Assembly (NCBI RefSeq): GCF_030718205.1
Contig: NZ_JAUZQF010000002.1
Span: 372,001-436,000 of the forward strand
Direction of reading: 5' to 3'
Length of the DNA stretch: 64,000 bases
Source: Nonomuraea turcica
GTDB lineage: Bacteria > Actinomycetota > Actinomycetes > Streptosporangiales > Streptosporangiaceae
The translations under genes were made by a program, and so were the position numbers. Below are positions 46,396 to 55,491 of this stretch, piece by piece. Within the stretch, counting starts at the first letter, position 1; each line of letters begins with the position of its first letter. Under the pieces are notes generated by a model. That model was not told the origin of the DNA and made no database searches. It worked only from the letters and a program-made list of their open reading frames with translations.

Positions 46396-47863
46396 GCACG
46401 TCGCGGGCCGGTTCGTCATCGAGGCGCAACTCGGCAGCGGCGGCATGGGGCGGGTCTGGCGCGGCCGGGACAGCAAGCTCGGCCGCGTGGTGGCGCTCAA
46501 ACAGGTACGCGCGGACGTCGGCCGCCTGCCCGAGCTCAAGGCGCGGGCAGAACGCGAGGCGCAGGCGCTGGCCCGGATCGACCACCCGGGCATCGTCCGC
46601 GTCCACGACGTGCTCGACGCCCCGGACGGCCCATGGATCGTGATGGACTACGTGCAGGGCGCCTTGCTCGGCGAGTTGATCGAGCGGGGACCCTTGTCCG
46701 AGCCCGCCGTGGTGCGGGTCGGCGCCCAGGCGCTCGACGCGCTCGCCGCCGCGCACGCGGTAGGGGTGCTCCACCGCGACGTGAAGCCGGACAACATTCT
46801 GATCACCGCTTCCGGTGGGGTCGTCCTGGTGGACTTCGGGATCGCCGCCATCGAGGGTCACGAGCGCATCACCATGCTGGGTCACGTGATCGGCACCCCC
46901 GACTTCATCGCCCCCGAGCGGCTGCGAGGCACCCCGGCAGGCGAGGCGGCCGATCTGTGGTCGCTCGGTGCCACGCTCTACACGGCCCTGGAGGGACGTC
47001 CGCCGTTCCGCAGGGGCACCGAGGAGGCCACCAGGTTCGCGATTCTCACCTTTCCCCCGGACCCCATGACCCGGGCGGGCAGGCTCAAGCCGACGATCAA
47101 CCGGCTGTTGACCAAGAGCCCGGCCACCCGGATGACGGCCGGCGAACTGGCGCGCATGCTGGAGCAGGCTGCCGGGCGCTCTCCTGGGGTGGAGCCGCGC
47201 CGGACGTCGCAAGGCCCTGTCACGAAACCGCCTGCGCCTCCCCAGGCGAACGGGGCTGGAGGGAACCGCTCCTCCGCAGGGAGCGACGGCCGAGGCGGGA
47301 ACGGCTCGGGAGCGGGTGGTGGCGTTGCGGCGCAACGAGTGCGTCGGACGCTCGCCGGCGCCGGCGCCGCAGAAAGAGGTTCGATGGTCCTCACGCTGCC
47401 CGCGGCCGATGCGGCGGTGCTCCTCGCTGAACAGGGGCAGCTGTTCACGACCGCCGCAGTGGAGGAGATGTGCCGCCAGGCGGCGACGTGCGCGAAGATC
47501 CTGCAGATGTTGCTCCCGCGCCACGTGGGCCGGCTGCTGGACCAGGTACGTGACCCGAGCCTCGTGGCCGGGGTCGTGCTGGCGATGGACCCCCACCACC
47601 GCGGACGCGTGCTCGGTCACATGCACGATCGGCATTCCGCTGCGGCCATCGAGGCGATGGCGGCCGTCGATAGCCGGCAGACCGGCCTCGCCCTCGCCGC
47701 GATGCCGGAGGACCCGGCCGGTCAGGCGCTCAGTCGCCTTCCATCCTCCACGATCGCCGGGGTGCTCGTGCATTGCCGGCCTTCCTGCCGCGACCGCCTG
47801 CTGCCCCTGCTACCGTCCGCGACCCGCGGCGACGTCGAGCGCAGACTCGCCGCCGAGGGATAG
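46385..47863 (+). CDS. Ser/Thr protein kinase with C-terminal superhelical domain
   Basis: 492 residues. Kinase domain about 1-262: glycine loop GSGGMGRVWRG, K39 in VALKQ, HRDVKPDN (130-137), DFG (150-152) and APE-like APERLRG. A Gly/Ser-rich linker (about 265-330) leads to a helical tail with repeats of the kind LLPRHVGRLLDQVRD, VVLAMDPHHRGRVLGHMHD, AIEAMAAVDSRQTGLALAAM, resembling the MgtE N-domain/FliG armadillo-like superhelix. There is no membrane helix and no PASTA repeat, so it is cytosolic, unlike PknB. It is coupled to the DUF4407 gene. It probably phosphorylates partners in this module. Confidence 0.88.
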   Translation: MIGEHVAGRFVIEAQLGSGGMGRVWRGRDSKLGRVVALKQVRADVGRLPELKARAEREAQALARIDHPGIVRVHDVLDAPDGPWIVMDYVQGALLGELIERGPLSEPAVVRVGAQALDALAAAHAVGVLHRDVKPDNILITASGGVVLVDFGIAAIEGHERITMLGHVIGTPDFIAPERLRGTPAGEAADLWSLGATLYTALEGRPPFRRGTEEATRFAILTFPPDPMTRAGRLKPTINRLLTKSPATRMTAGELARMLEQAAGRSPGVEPRRTSQGPVTKPPAPPQANGAGGNRSSAGSDGRGGNGSGAGGGVAAQRVRRTLAGAGAAERGSMVLTLPAADAAVLLAEQGQLFTTAAVEEMCRQAATCAKILQMLLPRHVGRLLDQVRDPSLVAGVVLAMDPHHRGRVLGHMHDRHSAAAIEAMAAVDSRQTGLALAAMPEDPAGQALSRLPSSTIAGVLVHCRPSCRDRLLPLLPSATRGDVERRLAAEG

Positions 47864-48011
47864 CCGCCTGATGGGCACCTGCGCTGCCACTGCCGACGGC
47901 CGCCCAAGCGCCCCGCTGCGTGCTGTCCCGGACCCGATCACGGGTCCCGAGCGAATCATCGGCCTGAACATACGCCGACGAGACCGGCTTGGCGGCGTCC
48001 TCCACGAGTAC

Positions 48012-48446
48012 TCACATGCCGCTTGAACTGCATGGACCAGGCGCGCACTCCTTACACCGTCCGTAGATGACCAGTTGCCGCACGTCGGCGGCGAACTGGT
48101 AGTCCCGGAGCATGGCCGCGAACGCGGGGTCCAGCAAGCGCGGATCGGCCTCATAGATGACGGCGCAGTCGCGGCACACGAGATGCACATGATCGTCGTA
48201 GCCGCCGATGTGGTAGGTGGCGTTGTGCCCGACGTGGGTGTGGTGGACGAGCCCGATCTTCTCCAGCAGATCGAGCACTCGGTAGACGGTGGACAGGCTC
48301 ACTCCGGCGGTTTCGGGCAGCACCTGCGAGACCTGGTCGGGTGTGGCGTGGCCGAGGCGTTCCAGCGCGTAGTAAATCTGCTCTCGCTGGAAGGTCAGCC
48401 GGTATCCGAGGGCCCGGATACTGCCGATCCCGTTGGGGGGTTCCAT
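48012..48446 (-). CDS. Fur family metalloregulator
   Basis: 144 residues. Winged helix: ATPDQVSQVLPETAGVSLSTVYRVLDLLEKIGLV. The dimer domain starts with HHTHVGHNATYHIGGYDDHVHLVC and has two CxxC pairs (C91/C94 and C131/C134) for structural zinc plus His-rich regulatory sites (H69, H71, H86, H88). Fur, Zur and Nur cannot be told apart safely by eye. It is the last gene, 30 bp behind the PLP enzyme, of a seven-gene ABC-importer unit, so it probably regulates metal or metal-chelate uptake by that operon. Confidence 0.9.
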   Translation of the reverse strand: MEPPNGIGSIRALGYRLTFQREQIYYALERLGHATPDQVSQVLPETAGVSLSTVYRVLDLLEKIGLVHHTHVGHNATYHIGGYDDHVHLVCRDCAVIYEADPRLLDPAFAAMLRDYQFAADVRQLVIYGRCKECAPGPCSSSGM

Positions 48447-48476
48447 GGGTTGTGCTTTCCTTCCTTGCCCGGGTGG

Positions 48477-49724
48477 TTACACCGCCAGCCCCTGCCGGTG
48501 TAACTCACGCCGTATCGAGGCCCAGTCGGCATCCCCTGCCTGCCAGGTCTCTTGCCCGACGGTCTTGTCCTTGAATCCGCTGGATGTGCACAGGCAGACG
48601 ACGTGGCCGTCGAACCGGGTGCCGGACGCGATCACCTGGCGCAGCCCGGCCACCCCGGCGGACGCGGACAACTCCTGCCACATCCCCGAGCGAGCCAACT
48701 CCCGCTGCGCGGCCGACATCTCCTCGTCCGTGACCCGGACCGCCCTGCCGCCGCTGCCTCGCACGGCGACCGTGGCGCGATAGCCGCTGACCGTGGTGCC
48801 GATGGCGTAGGCGGAGGTATCGGCGCCGTGGACCGTGGTCGCGGGCAGGCCAAGGTCGATCGCCCTCGCCAAGGGCGCGCGCGCCGCGGGCTCGCACGCG
48901 TACATGCGCGGCAGCCGGGAGGTGAGCCCGAGATCGCGTAGCTCGGCGAAGCCCTTGTAGACGCCGTAGAGCAGCTCGCCGTATCCGGTCGGGACGAACA
49001 CCGCCTCGGGTACGGCCCGGTCGAGCTGCAGGAACAGTTCGTAGGCGATGGTCTTGTAGCCCTCCACGCCGAACGGGTGCCCGGTGTGCGTCGCGGTCAG
49101 GTTGCTCACGGGGTGGTAGCGGAGCCTGCTGACGATCTCCCGAAGCACCTGCCAGCGTGCCTCGCGCTGGACGACGAGCACCGCCGCCCCGTACGCCGCG
49201 AGGAACGAGCCGATGGCCGGAGGCATGCCGGCCGAGGTGATGACCACGCACGGCAGGCCGAGCCGTGCCGACAACGCGGCGGCCGAAGCGCCGTGGTTGC
49301 CCGAGGAGGCCACAACGACCCCTGGTGCTCCGGTCAGGGCGGCGGCGCTGACCGTGCAGAGGTTGAGCCGGTCCTTGTGGCTCCAGGTCGGGTTGCGGCT
49401 CTCGTCCTTCAGCAGGGTGTGGGCGCCCGTGAATCGGTCGATCGTGGGGGCCGACAGTAGTGGGGTGTCACCGATGCCGAGGCGTAACCGGTCGTCGAGC
49501 GGCGGGAGCATGGGCGCCCAGCCGTGCAGGCCCGCAGGTGGCCGTTCCCGTTGGAACAGGTCTGGCGGCACGGCCTCGTAGTCGTAGGTCACCTCGACGG
49601 GATAGCTCACGGTCTTGGTGCTGGTCTTGGGGCAGCCGGAGGTGAGCGGCGGCCACAGGGAGTACTCGATCGAGGGATCGCCCATGGAGCGCTGGGCGAT
49701 CGCCGCAGAGGCGACGGCCGTCAT
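48477..49724 (-). CDS. PLP-dependent threonine synthase-like enzyme
   Basis: 415 residues, fold type II. The N-terminus has SGCPKTSTKTVSYPVEVTYDYE, similar to the leader of threonine synthases; the PLP lysine is in NPTWSHKDRLN, the phosphate-binding Asn in VASSGNHGASAAALS, and a G-rich loop in VFVPTGYGELLYG where most relatives have GGG. The change at the G-rich loop and lack of thrB/hom neighbours argue against housekeeping threonine synthase. Its start overlaps the cupin stop by ATGA. It may process an amino acid or opine-like ligand imported by the ABC system (inference). Confidence 0.75.
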   Translation of the reverse strand: MTAVASAAIAQRSMGDPSIEYSLWPPLTSGCPKTSTKTVSYPVEVTYDYEAVPPDLFQRERPPAGLHGWAPMLPPLDDRLRLGIGDTPLLSAPTIDRFTGAHTLLKDESRNPTWSHKDRLNLCTVSAAALTGAPGVVVASSGNHGASAAALSARLGLPCVVITSAGMPPAIGSFLAAYGAAVLVVQREARWQVLREIVSRLRYHPVSNLTATHTGHPFGVEGYKTIAYELFLQLDRAVPEAVFVPTGYGELLYGVYKGFAELRDLGLTSRLPRMYACEPAARAPLARAIDLGLPATTVHGADTSAYAIGTTVSGYRATVAVRGSGGRAVRVTDEEMSAAQRELARSGMWQELSASAGVAGLRQVIASGTRFDGHVVCLCTSSGFKDKTVGQETWQAGDADWASIRRELHRQGLAV

Positions 49725-50074
49725 TTGAGCGATACGTAGAAGGTGAGCACCGGCTGGTCCGGCTGGTCGGACCAGATGGTGTGCGGGATCCCGGCCTCGA
49801 TGACGAAGGCCTGGCCTGCGGCGATCTCCAGCCGTTCGGCCGGCGTGCGGACCACGCCGGCGCCTTGCGTGACGTAGTAGAACTCGGCACGCGCGTGGCC
49901 CTCGCCGAGTTGCCCGGCCGGGGGCTCGTCGGCCGGCGAGCGGTACTTGTAGGCGACGAGGCCGGCGACTGCGCCGAGGTTGGCGCCGCAGGTTTCGGGG
50001 GTCAGCAGTCGCCAGATCCTTCTGGCGTCCGTGTCGTGCGACACCACGTCTTCCGGGCTGAGCACGATGGGCAT
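49721..50074 (-). CDS. Cupin domain protein
   Basis: 117 residues, start fixed by AGAGGAGG upstream of ATG 50074. Cupin motif 1 is GHARAEFYYVTQGAGVVRT, with the usual second His replaced by F/Y (G-x-x-H-x-E-x-x-Y), and motif 2 is GQAFVIEAGIPHTIW, in which the His is kept. Metal binding is therefore possible but incomplete. Such single-domain cupins serve as isomerases, dioxygenase-like enzymes or ligand sensors. It lies between the ABC ATPase and the PLP enzyme of the same operon. Confidence 0.8.
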   Translation of the reverse strand: MPIVLSPEDVVSHDTDARRIWRLLTPETCGANLGAVAGLVAYKYRSPADEPPAGQLGEGHARAEFYYVTQGAGVVRTPAERLEIAAGQAFVIEAGIPHTIWSDQPDQPVLTFYVSLK

Positions 50075-50088
50075 GACGTCCTCCTCTT

Positions 50089-51882
50089 TCAGATCGGGGA
50101 AACGGCGGATGGCCCGTTCATGGGGAACCAGCACGCGGCGGCGTGCGCGTCCGATGACAGTGCGGGCAGGTCGTGGTGGCAACGTTCCTTGGCCAGGTGA
50201 CAACGGTCGTGGAAGGCACATCCGGGCGGGCGGTCGAGCGCCGACGGCGGCTCACCCGGCAGCAGGACTCTGGTGCGGCGCACGGACGGATCAGGCGAGG
50301 GAACGGCGTCGAGAAGCGCCCGGGTGTACGGGTGCCGGGGATGTTCCAGCACCTGGTGAGCCGGCCCGGTCTCGACGAGCCGCCCCAGGTACATGATCCC
50401 GATCCGGTCGCAGATCTGCCGCAGGACGGAGAGGTCGTGGGAGACCAGGACGACGGCGACGCGCAGTTCCTCGGCAAGGCGCCGCAGCAGCCGTACGATC
50501 TCGCCGCCGGTGGACCGGTCGAGCATCGACACCGGCTCGTCGGCGAGCAGCACGCGCGGTTCCAGTACCAACGCGCGGGCGATCGCCACCCGCTGCCGCT
50601 CGCCGCCGCTCAGCTCGTGGGGACGGCGCGCGGCGTACCTCTCGGCGGGCCTGAGCTCGGCCGCCTCCAGGGCGGCTATCACCCTGCGCTCCACCTCCTC
50701 CTCGGGCAGGCGCAACTGGGCCAGGAGCGGCTCGGCGACCTCCCGGCGCACGGTGAGGCGGGGATTGAGGGACTGGTACGGGTCCTGGAACACCAGCTGG
50801 ACCTGTGATCGCAGCGGACGCCAGTCCGCGGCTCCGGGGCCGAGCGTGGTCTGGCCGATTCGCACCCGGCCGCCGGAGATCGCGGTCAACCCCACCAGGG
50901 CCGAGACGAGGGAACTCTTGCCGCAGCCGCTCTCGCCGGCCAGCCCGACGATCTCGCCCTCACGTACCAGCATCGACACATCGTCGACGGCGGCCACCTG
51001 ACGGGACCCGCGCAACGTGGCCAGACCGCGGCCCGTGGCGTGACGCACCTCCAGCCGGTCCAGGCCGACCGCCACCGGCCCGGTCCCGACCTGCTGCCGG
51101 CCGTGCCCGCTCGGGCGAGCCGCCGTCTCGTGCAGGAGCCGCCGGGTGTAGGGGTGCTGGGGCGCGCCCATGACCGCCGCGACGGGTCCTGACTCGATGC
51201 CGGCGCCGTCCTTGAGCACCACCACCCGGTCGCAGATCTCCGCGGCCACCCCGAGATCATGGGTCACGAGCAGCATGGACAGGCCGAGTTCGCGTTTGGC
51301 GTCGGCGAGCAGCGCCATGATCCGGTCCTGCACGATCACATCCAGCCCGGTCGTCGGCTCGTCGGCGATCAGCAGGTCCGGCTTGAGCAGCGTCGCCATG
51401 GCGATCAGGGCGCGCTGCCGCATGCCGCCGCTGTACTGGTGAGGGTACGCGGCGGCCCGGTCGGCTGGGATCCCGACCTTGTCCAGCGCCTCCCTCGCCA
51501 ACGCCATCGCCTGCTTGCGCGGGGTGCGCCGGTGCATCCGGATCACTTCGGCGAGCTGCCGATCCACCCGCTGGACCGGATCCAGGCAGTTCATCGCCGC
51601 CTGCGGAACCAGGGAGAGCCGCTCCCACCTGAGTCCGCGCAACCGCTTGTCCGACAAGGACGCCAGGTCGGAACCCTCGAAGGCGATCTGTCCCGAGACT
51701 CGCGCGCTCGGAGGCAGCAGCCGCAGAATCGCCTTGGCGGCGGTGGTCTTGCCCGATCCCGACTCCCCGATCAGGCCAAGCACCTCGCCCGTGCCGATGG
51801 AGAACGACAGGTCGCGCACGGCGGCCGCCGGTCCGGCTGGGTATTCCACCGTCAGGCCGCGCACATCAAGGATCGAGCTCAC
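50089..51882 (-). CDS. Double ATPase of peptide/nickel-type ABC importer (DppD-DppF fusion)
   Basis: 597 residues with two complete ABC domains. First half: Walker [11 protein letters not shown], signature [13 protein letters not shown], Walker [13 protein letters not shown]. Second half: [37 protein letters not shown]. Each ends with the oligopeptide-ATPase C-terminal motif ([20 protein letters not shown]), and the very end has [17 protein letters not shown] with the cysteines that bind an iron-sulfur cluster in DppD/OppD relatives. The fusion guarantees a heterodimer-like motor for the two permeases. Start overlaps the DppC stop by ATGA. Confidence 0.93.
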   Translation of the reverse strand: MSSILDVRGLTVEYPAGPAAAVRDLSFSIGTGEVLGLIGESGSGKTTAAKAILRLLPPSARVSGQIAFEGSDLASLSDKRLRGLRWERLSLVPQAAMNCLDPVQRVDRQLAEVIRMHRRTPRKQAMALAREALDKVGIPADRAAAYPHQYSGGMRQRALIAMATLLKPDLLIADEPTTGLDVIVQDRIMALLADAKRELGLSMLLVTHDLGVAAEICDRVVVLKDGAGIESGPVAAVMGAPQHPYTRRLLHETAARPSGHGRQQVGTGPVAVGLDRLEVRHATGRGLATLRGSRQVAAVDDVSMLVREGEIVGLAGESGCGKSSLVSALVGLTAISGGRVRIGQTTLGPGAADWRPLRSQVQLVFQDPYQSLNPRLTVRREVAEPLLAQLRLPEEEVERRVIAALEAAELRPAERYAARRPHELSGGERQRVAIARALVLEPRVLLADEPVSMLDRSTGGEIVRLLRRLAEELRVAVVLVSHDLSVLRQICDRIGIMYLGRLVETGPAHQVLEHPRHPYTRALLDAVPSPDPSVRRTRVLLPGEPPSALDRPPGCAFHDRCHLAKERCHHDLPALSSDAHAAACWFPMNGPSAVSPI

Positions 51883-52793
51883 GGCAGCGTCTCCAGTCGA
51901 CGTCGTTGCAGGGACTCATGCGCCCGGCCGAGGAGCGAGAGGGCGAAGACGAACAGCATGATCGCCAGGCCTGGGAACAGGGGCCACCACCAGGCGCGGC
52001 GCATCTCCTGGGAGGTGAAGGCGTCGAACATGATCGTTCCCCAGGAGACCGTGTTCGGGGGCGCCATGCCCAGGAAGCTGAGGCTCGCCTCCGCGAGTAC
52101 GGCCTCGGCGACCAGCAGCATCCCGTACAGGATGGCGAGTGAGGCGACGTTCGGGGCGATGTGTACGTACAGGACGCGCCGCCGCGAGGCGCCGCTGACG
52201 ATCGCTGCCTTGACGAACGAACGCTCCTTCAACGACAGCACCTGCGAGCGCACGACCCGGGCGGTGGTCCGCCAGAAAAGTGCGGCGATGGCCAGGACCA
52301 GCACGGTGTCGGAGCGGCCGAAGATGCCGACCAGCACCAGGGCCAGGGGCAGGAACGGGATCGCGTAGGCGCTGTCGGCCAGGCGCATGAGGACCGCGTC
52401 CACCTTGCCTCCGAGGTAGCCGGCGATCAGGCCGACGTTGAGCCCGATCAGCGCCGTGGCCAGGGCGGCGATCCCGGCGATCGTCAAGGTCCGGCGGGTG
52501 CCCCAGACCACCTGGCTGAAGACGTCACGGCCGAAGTTGGTGGTGCCGAACGGGTGCGCCGCGCTGGGCGGCAACAGCCGGGCGAGACCTCCCTGCTCGC
52601 CGCGCACCCGCTCCAGCGGGCCGTACGTGGCGATCATCGGGGCGAGTGCGGCGATCAGCAGGAACGCGCCGACGATGACGACGGCCGCCCGGCCGCTGGG
52701 GGTGGACCAGAGCGTGCGGCCCACCCGCAGGGCGCCCGTGGCGACCTTGCCGCGCCACACCGAGCCGCGCATCGGCACGGACGAGCTGATCAT
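51879..52793 (-). CDS. DppC-type ABC permease
   Basis: 304 residues from ATG 52793. The N-terminal helix AAVVIVGAFLLIAALAPMIA and the OppC-type loop with AAHPFGTTNFGRDVFSQVVWGTR are typical. The permease loop FVKAAIVSGASRRRVLYVHIAPN couples to the ATPase. Five further membrane segments follow. Its start overlaps the DppB stop and its stop overlaps the ATPase start, so translation of all three is coupled. Confidence 0.92.
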   Translation of the reverse strand: MISSSVPMRGSVWRGKVATGALRVGRTLWSTPSGRAAVVIVGAFLLIAALAPMIATYGPLERVRGEQGGLARLLPPSAAHPFGTTNFGRDVFSQVVWGTRRTLTIAGIAALATALIGLNVGLIAGYLGGKVDAVLMRLADSAYAIPFLPLALVLVGIFGRSDTVLVLAIAALFWRTTARVVRSQVLSLKERSFVKAAIVSGASRRRVLYVHIAPNVASLAILYGMLLVAEAVLAEASLSFLGMAPPNTVSWGTIMFDAFTSQEMRRAWWWPLFPGLAIMLFVFALSLLGRAHESLQRRRLETLP

Positions 52794-53767
52794 GCCAGCC
52801 TCACGCGCGGATCGAGATACGCGTACAGGACGTCGATGACGGCGTTGACGGCGACGGCCATCAGCGCCGTCAGGAGGAAGACGCCCTGCATCATCGGATA
52901 GTCGAAGGTGTTGACCGCATCCACGATGGTCCGTCCCATTCCCGGCCAGGAGAAGATGGTCTCGATGATCACTTGCCCGCCGATGATCACTCCGGTGAGC
53001 GCCGGCATCAGGCTGACGACGGGGAGCATGGCGTTGCGGGCCGCGTGCAGGTACGTGCTCCGAGCGGTGGACATCCCCTGCGCGCGGCCCAGCGAGATGA
53101 AGTCCTCGTGCATGACGTCGGTCATCGCGGTTCTCATGGTCAGCAGTGGCTCGGGCACCAGGTAGAGGGTCATGACGGCGAGCGGCAGGATCAGGTGCCA
53201 CCAGAAGTCCGGAGAGGCGAACAGGGCCATACCGGCGTTGGCGGCACCTTGGCCGGGGGTCGACATGCCGATCGAAGGGACCCACTCCAGGCGGTAGCTG
53301 AACAGGAGCAGGCCCAAGGTCGCGGTCCAGAAGACGGGCGAGGCCTTCGCGACGAACGCGCCGTTGCGCAGCAGCGCGTCGAGGAGCCCCCGTCGTCTGG
53401 CGGCGATCGCGCCGAGGGCCGTTCCTAGCACCAGGGCGAGCGTGATGGCCGGTACGACCAGCACCGCGGTGTTGACCAGCTTGCCCAGCAGGATGTCACC
53501 GACCGGCTGCTTGTACTGGAAGGACAGGCCGAGATCGCCCTGCAGGAGTCCGCCGAGATACCGGGTGAACTGGACGGCGAGCGGCTGGTCCAGGCCGTAG
53601 CGTTCGCGGAGCGTCGCGGCCACGGACGGGTCGAGATCCGGTCCGATCACGGCCGCGCCGGGATCGCCCGGCACGGCGCGGAAGAGCATGAAGGTCAGGG
53701 GAACGATGATCACGATGGTCATGACCATCTGCGTGATCCGCCTGGCGGTGAAGTGCAGTAGCGCCAT
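52790..53767 (-). CDS. DppB-type ABC permease
   Basis: 325 residues from ATG 53767 with AAGGAA upstream. The N-terminal signature is FTARRITQMVMTIVIIVPLTFMLFR, AVPGDPGAAV follows, and LRERYGLDQPLAVQFTRYLG is the usual OppB-type segment. The EAA-like loop is EDFISLGRAQGMSTARSTYLHAARNAMLP. It forms the membrane pore with the DppC protein and lies 26 bp behind the binding-protein gene. Confidence 0.93.
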   Translation of the reverse strand: MALLHFTARRITQMVMTIVIIVPLTFMLFRAVPGDPGAAVIGPDLDPSVAATLRERYGLDQPLAVQFTRYLGGLLQGDLGLSFQYKQPVGDILLGKLVNTAVLVVPAITLALVLGTALGAIAARRRGLLDALLRNGAFVAKASPVFWTATLGLLLFSYRLEWVPSIGMSTPGQGAANAGMALFASPDFWWHLILPLAVMTLYLVPEPLLTMRTAMTDVMHEDFISLGRAQGMSTARSTYLHAARNAMLPVVSLMPALTGVIIGGQVIIETIFSWPGMGRTIVDAVNTFDYPMMQGVFLLTALMAVAVNAVIDVLYAYLDPRVRLA

Positions 53768-53793
53768 GGGGAGTTTCCTTGCCTGCTGCCGGA

Positions 53794-55491
53794 TCAGCCC
53801 GCGACGTCGTTGTCGCGAAGCCGCTTGTCGGCGCCTGCCTGGGGGTAGTAGAGGGCACCACCGCGGTCGAACGCGTAGCCCGCTTCGCGTAGTTCGTTCA
53901 TCGCAGCCCTGAGGTCGTAGGGGAATGGCTTGAGCGAGGAGTTGTGCCATTTGTCCAGCGTGGGCGCGATTACCGACCCCGCCGGTTTGCCCTGGCCGTC
54001 GAGGACCACGTCGATGATGTCCTGCACGGGGACGAGGTAGGACAGTGCGCGCCGGAAGTGGCGGTCGTCGAACGGTGCCTTGCGCACGTTGTAGTGAAGC
54101 CCGGACCAGCCGAAGCTCTCGACCGGTATCACCGTGATCCCGCCCTTGCCGCGCAGCGAGCCCAGTTGGGCGACGCTCTGGATGTCGCCGAGCATGTCGA
54201 TGTCGCCTTGGGCCAGCCCTCCGACCTCGGCGTCGAAGCTGCCGAGCACGGTCATCACCAGGCCGTCGATCTTCGGGGCCGAGAAGTGCTCCTTGTTCGA
54301 GGCGAACCTGATCTCCGCGCCGAGCTTGCGGCCGGCGAACGCGAACGGCCCGGACCCGACCGGGGAGTCGTTGGAGAACCTCGCCGGGTCGTCCACCTTC
54401 TTCCAGACGTGTTCGGGAAGGATCGGCATCTGCGCCAGCACAGTGGGCACGAAGCTCGACGACGAGTCGGCCAGCGTGAACTCGACCGATTCGCCCTTGG
54501 CCCGCACCTCCCGCACGCCGGCGAGCTTGGGGCCGAACAGGGGCGACTTCTTGTCGATCAGATATCTGACCGTGAACGCCACGTCGGCCGCGCTGACGGG
54601 CTCCCCGTCGCTGAACCTCATGTCCGGCCGCAGGGTGGCGGTCACCTGCTTCCCGTTGACCTCGACGGATGTCGCGGCCCAGTTGCGCAGTTCGCCGTCC
54701 GGCCCGATCCGTACGAGGCTGTCGTAGATGTGCGACAGCGGCAGCTGCGCCTCGGTGGTCTCCAGGGTGACGGGGTTCAGCGTCGGCGGCTCGTAGATGG
54801 TGCCGACGACCAGCGTGCGCTTGCCGGTCTTCGGACTGGCGTTGATCGAGTTCCAGATGTTGAACACCGGGTAGCCCAGGGCGCCGCGAATGCCGTCCCA
54901 CCTGTCCGAGCGGTACGCCCCGCCCACGACGACGTGGGCGAACGGGCGGACCGGCTGCTGCTCGTACAGAAGGGCCTGGGCCCGCTTCACCGCGTCGATC
55001 CGGTCGGTCTCGCTCGTGGCGGTCTGCTGTGCCTTGTACAGGGTGTCGAACTCGCGGTTGCGGTAGCCGGAGACGTTGGAGCCGGAGGTCCCGGCACTGG
55101 CCGAGGTGAACCGCGCCAGGATGTTGTCCGGGTCGAGCCGGTCCGGAGTCGGGTCGTAGACCACGAGATAGGCGTCGAAGTCCTTGCTGGTGAAGGCCCG
55201 GCGCGTCACCTCCGCGCCTCGAACGGCGAGCAGCTCGGCCGGGATGCCCGCCTGCTGCCACGCCTCGACGATCAGGCGGGCCTGTTCGTAGCGCCGCGGA
55301 TCCTCGGCCGGGGTCTTCGTCAGTAACTTCACGACCGGCACCCGGGTACGGCCGGACACGTCGTCGACGATCGGCTGGAGTTTCGCCGCATCGGGGTCGC
55401 CCGTGCCTTGAGGGCCGCTGGTGCACGCGCCACCGGCCAATACCAGCGAGCCGGCCAGGGCCAGGCTCAGCGTTCTTCGGAATGGGCGCAC
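53794..55491 (-). CDS. Peptide/nickel-type solute-binding lipoprotein, apparently circularly permuted
   Basis: 565 residues from GTG 55491 (GAGGAGAC upstream). The signal peptide ends in lipobox LAGGAC (C23). In SBP family 5 proteins the mature chain starts with a TL-x-V-G-x-x-x-E-P-P-T-LNP segment; here that segment (TLVVGTIYEPPTLNP) begins only at residue 226 and runs through MRFSDGEPVSAADVAFT, VGSGPFAFAGRKLGAEIRF and FDDRHFRRALSYLV to AAMNELREAGYAFDRGG at the end. The part that should follow (ARLIVEAWQQAGIPAEL, KDFDAYLVVYDPTPDRLDPDN, SGYRNREFDTLYKAQQ, AQALLYEQQPVRPF) is at residues 50-200 instead. First gene of the operon. The ligand is likely a peptide, opine or metal chelate. Confidence 0.9.
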   Translation of the reverse strand: MRPFRRTLSLALAGSLVLAGGACTSGPQGTGDPDAAKLQPIVDDVSGRTRVPVVKLLTKTPAEDPRRYEQARLIVEAWQQAGIPAELLAVRGAEVTRRAFTSKDFDAYLVVYDPTPDRLDPDNILARFTSASAGTSGSNVSGYRNREFDTLYKAQQTATSETDRIDAVKRAQALLYEQQPVRPFAHVVVGGAYRSDRWDGIRGALGYPVFNIWNSINASPKTGKRTLVVGTIYEPPTLNPVTLETTEAQLPLSHIYDSLVRIGPDGELRNWAATSVEVNGKQVTATLRPDMRFSDGEPVSAADVAFTVRYLIDKKSPLFGPKLAGVREVRAKGESVEFTLADSSSSFVPTVLAQMPILPEHVWKKVDDPARFSNDSPVGSGPFAFAGRKLGAEIRFASNKEHFSAPKIDGLVMTVLGSFDAEVGGLAQGDIDMLGDIQSVAQLGSLRGKGGITVIPVESFGWSGLHYNVRKAPFDDRHFRRALSYLVPVQDIIDVVLDGQGKPAGSVIAPTLDKWHNSSLKPFPYDLRAAMNELREAGYAFDRGGALYYPQAGADKRLRDNDVAG

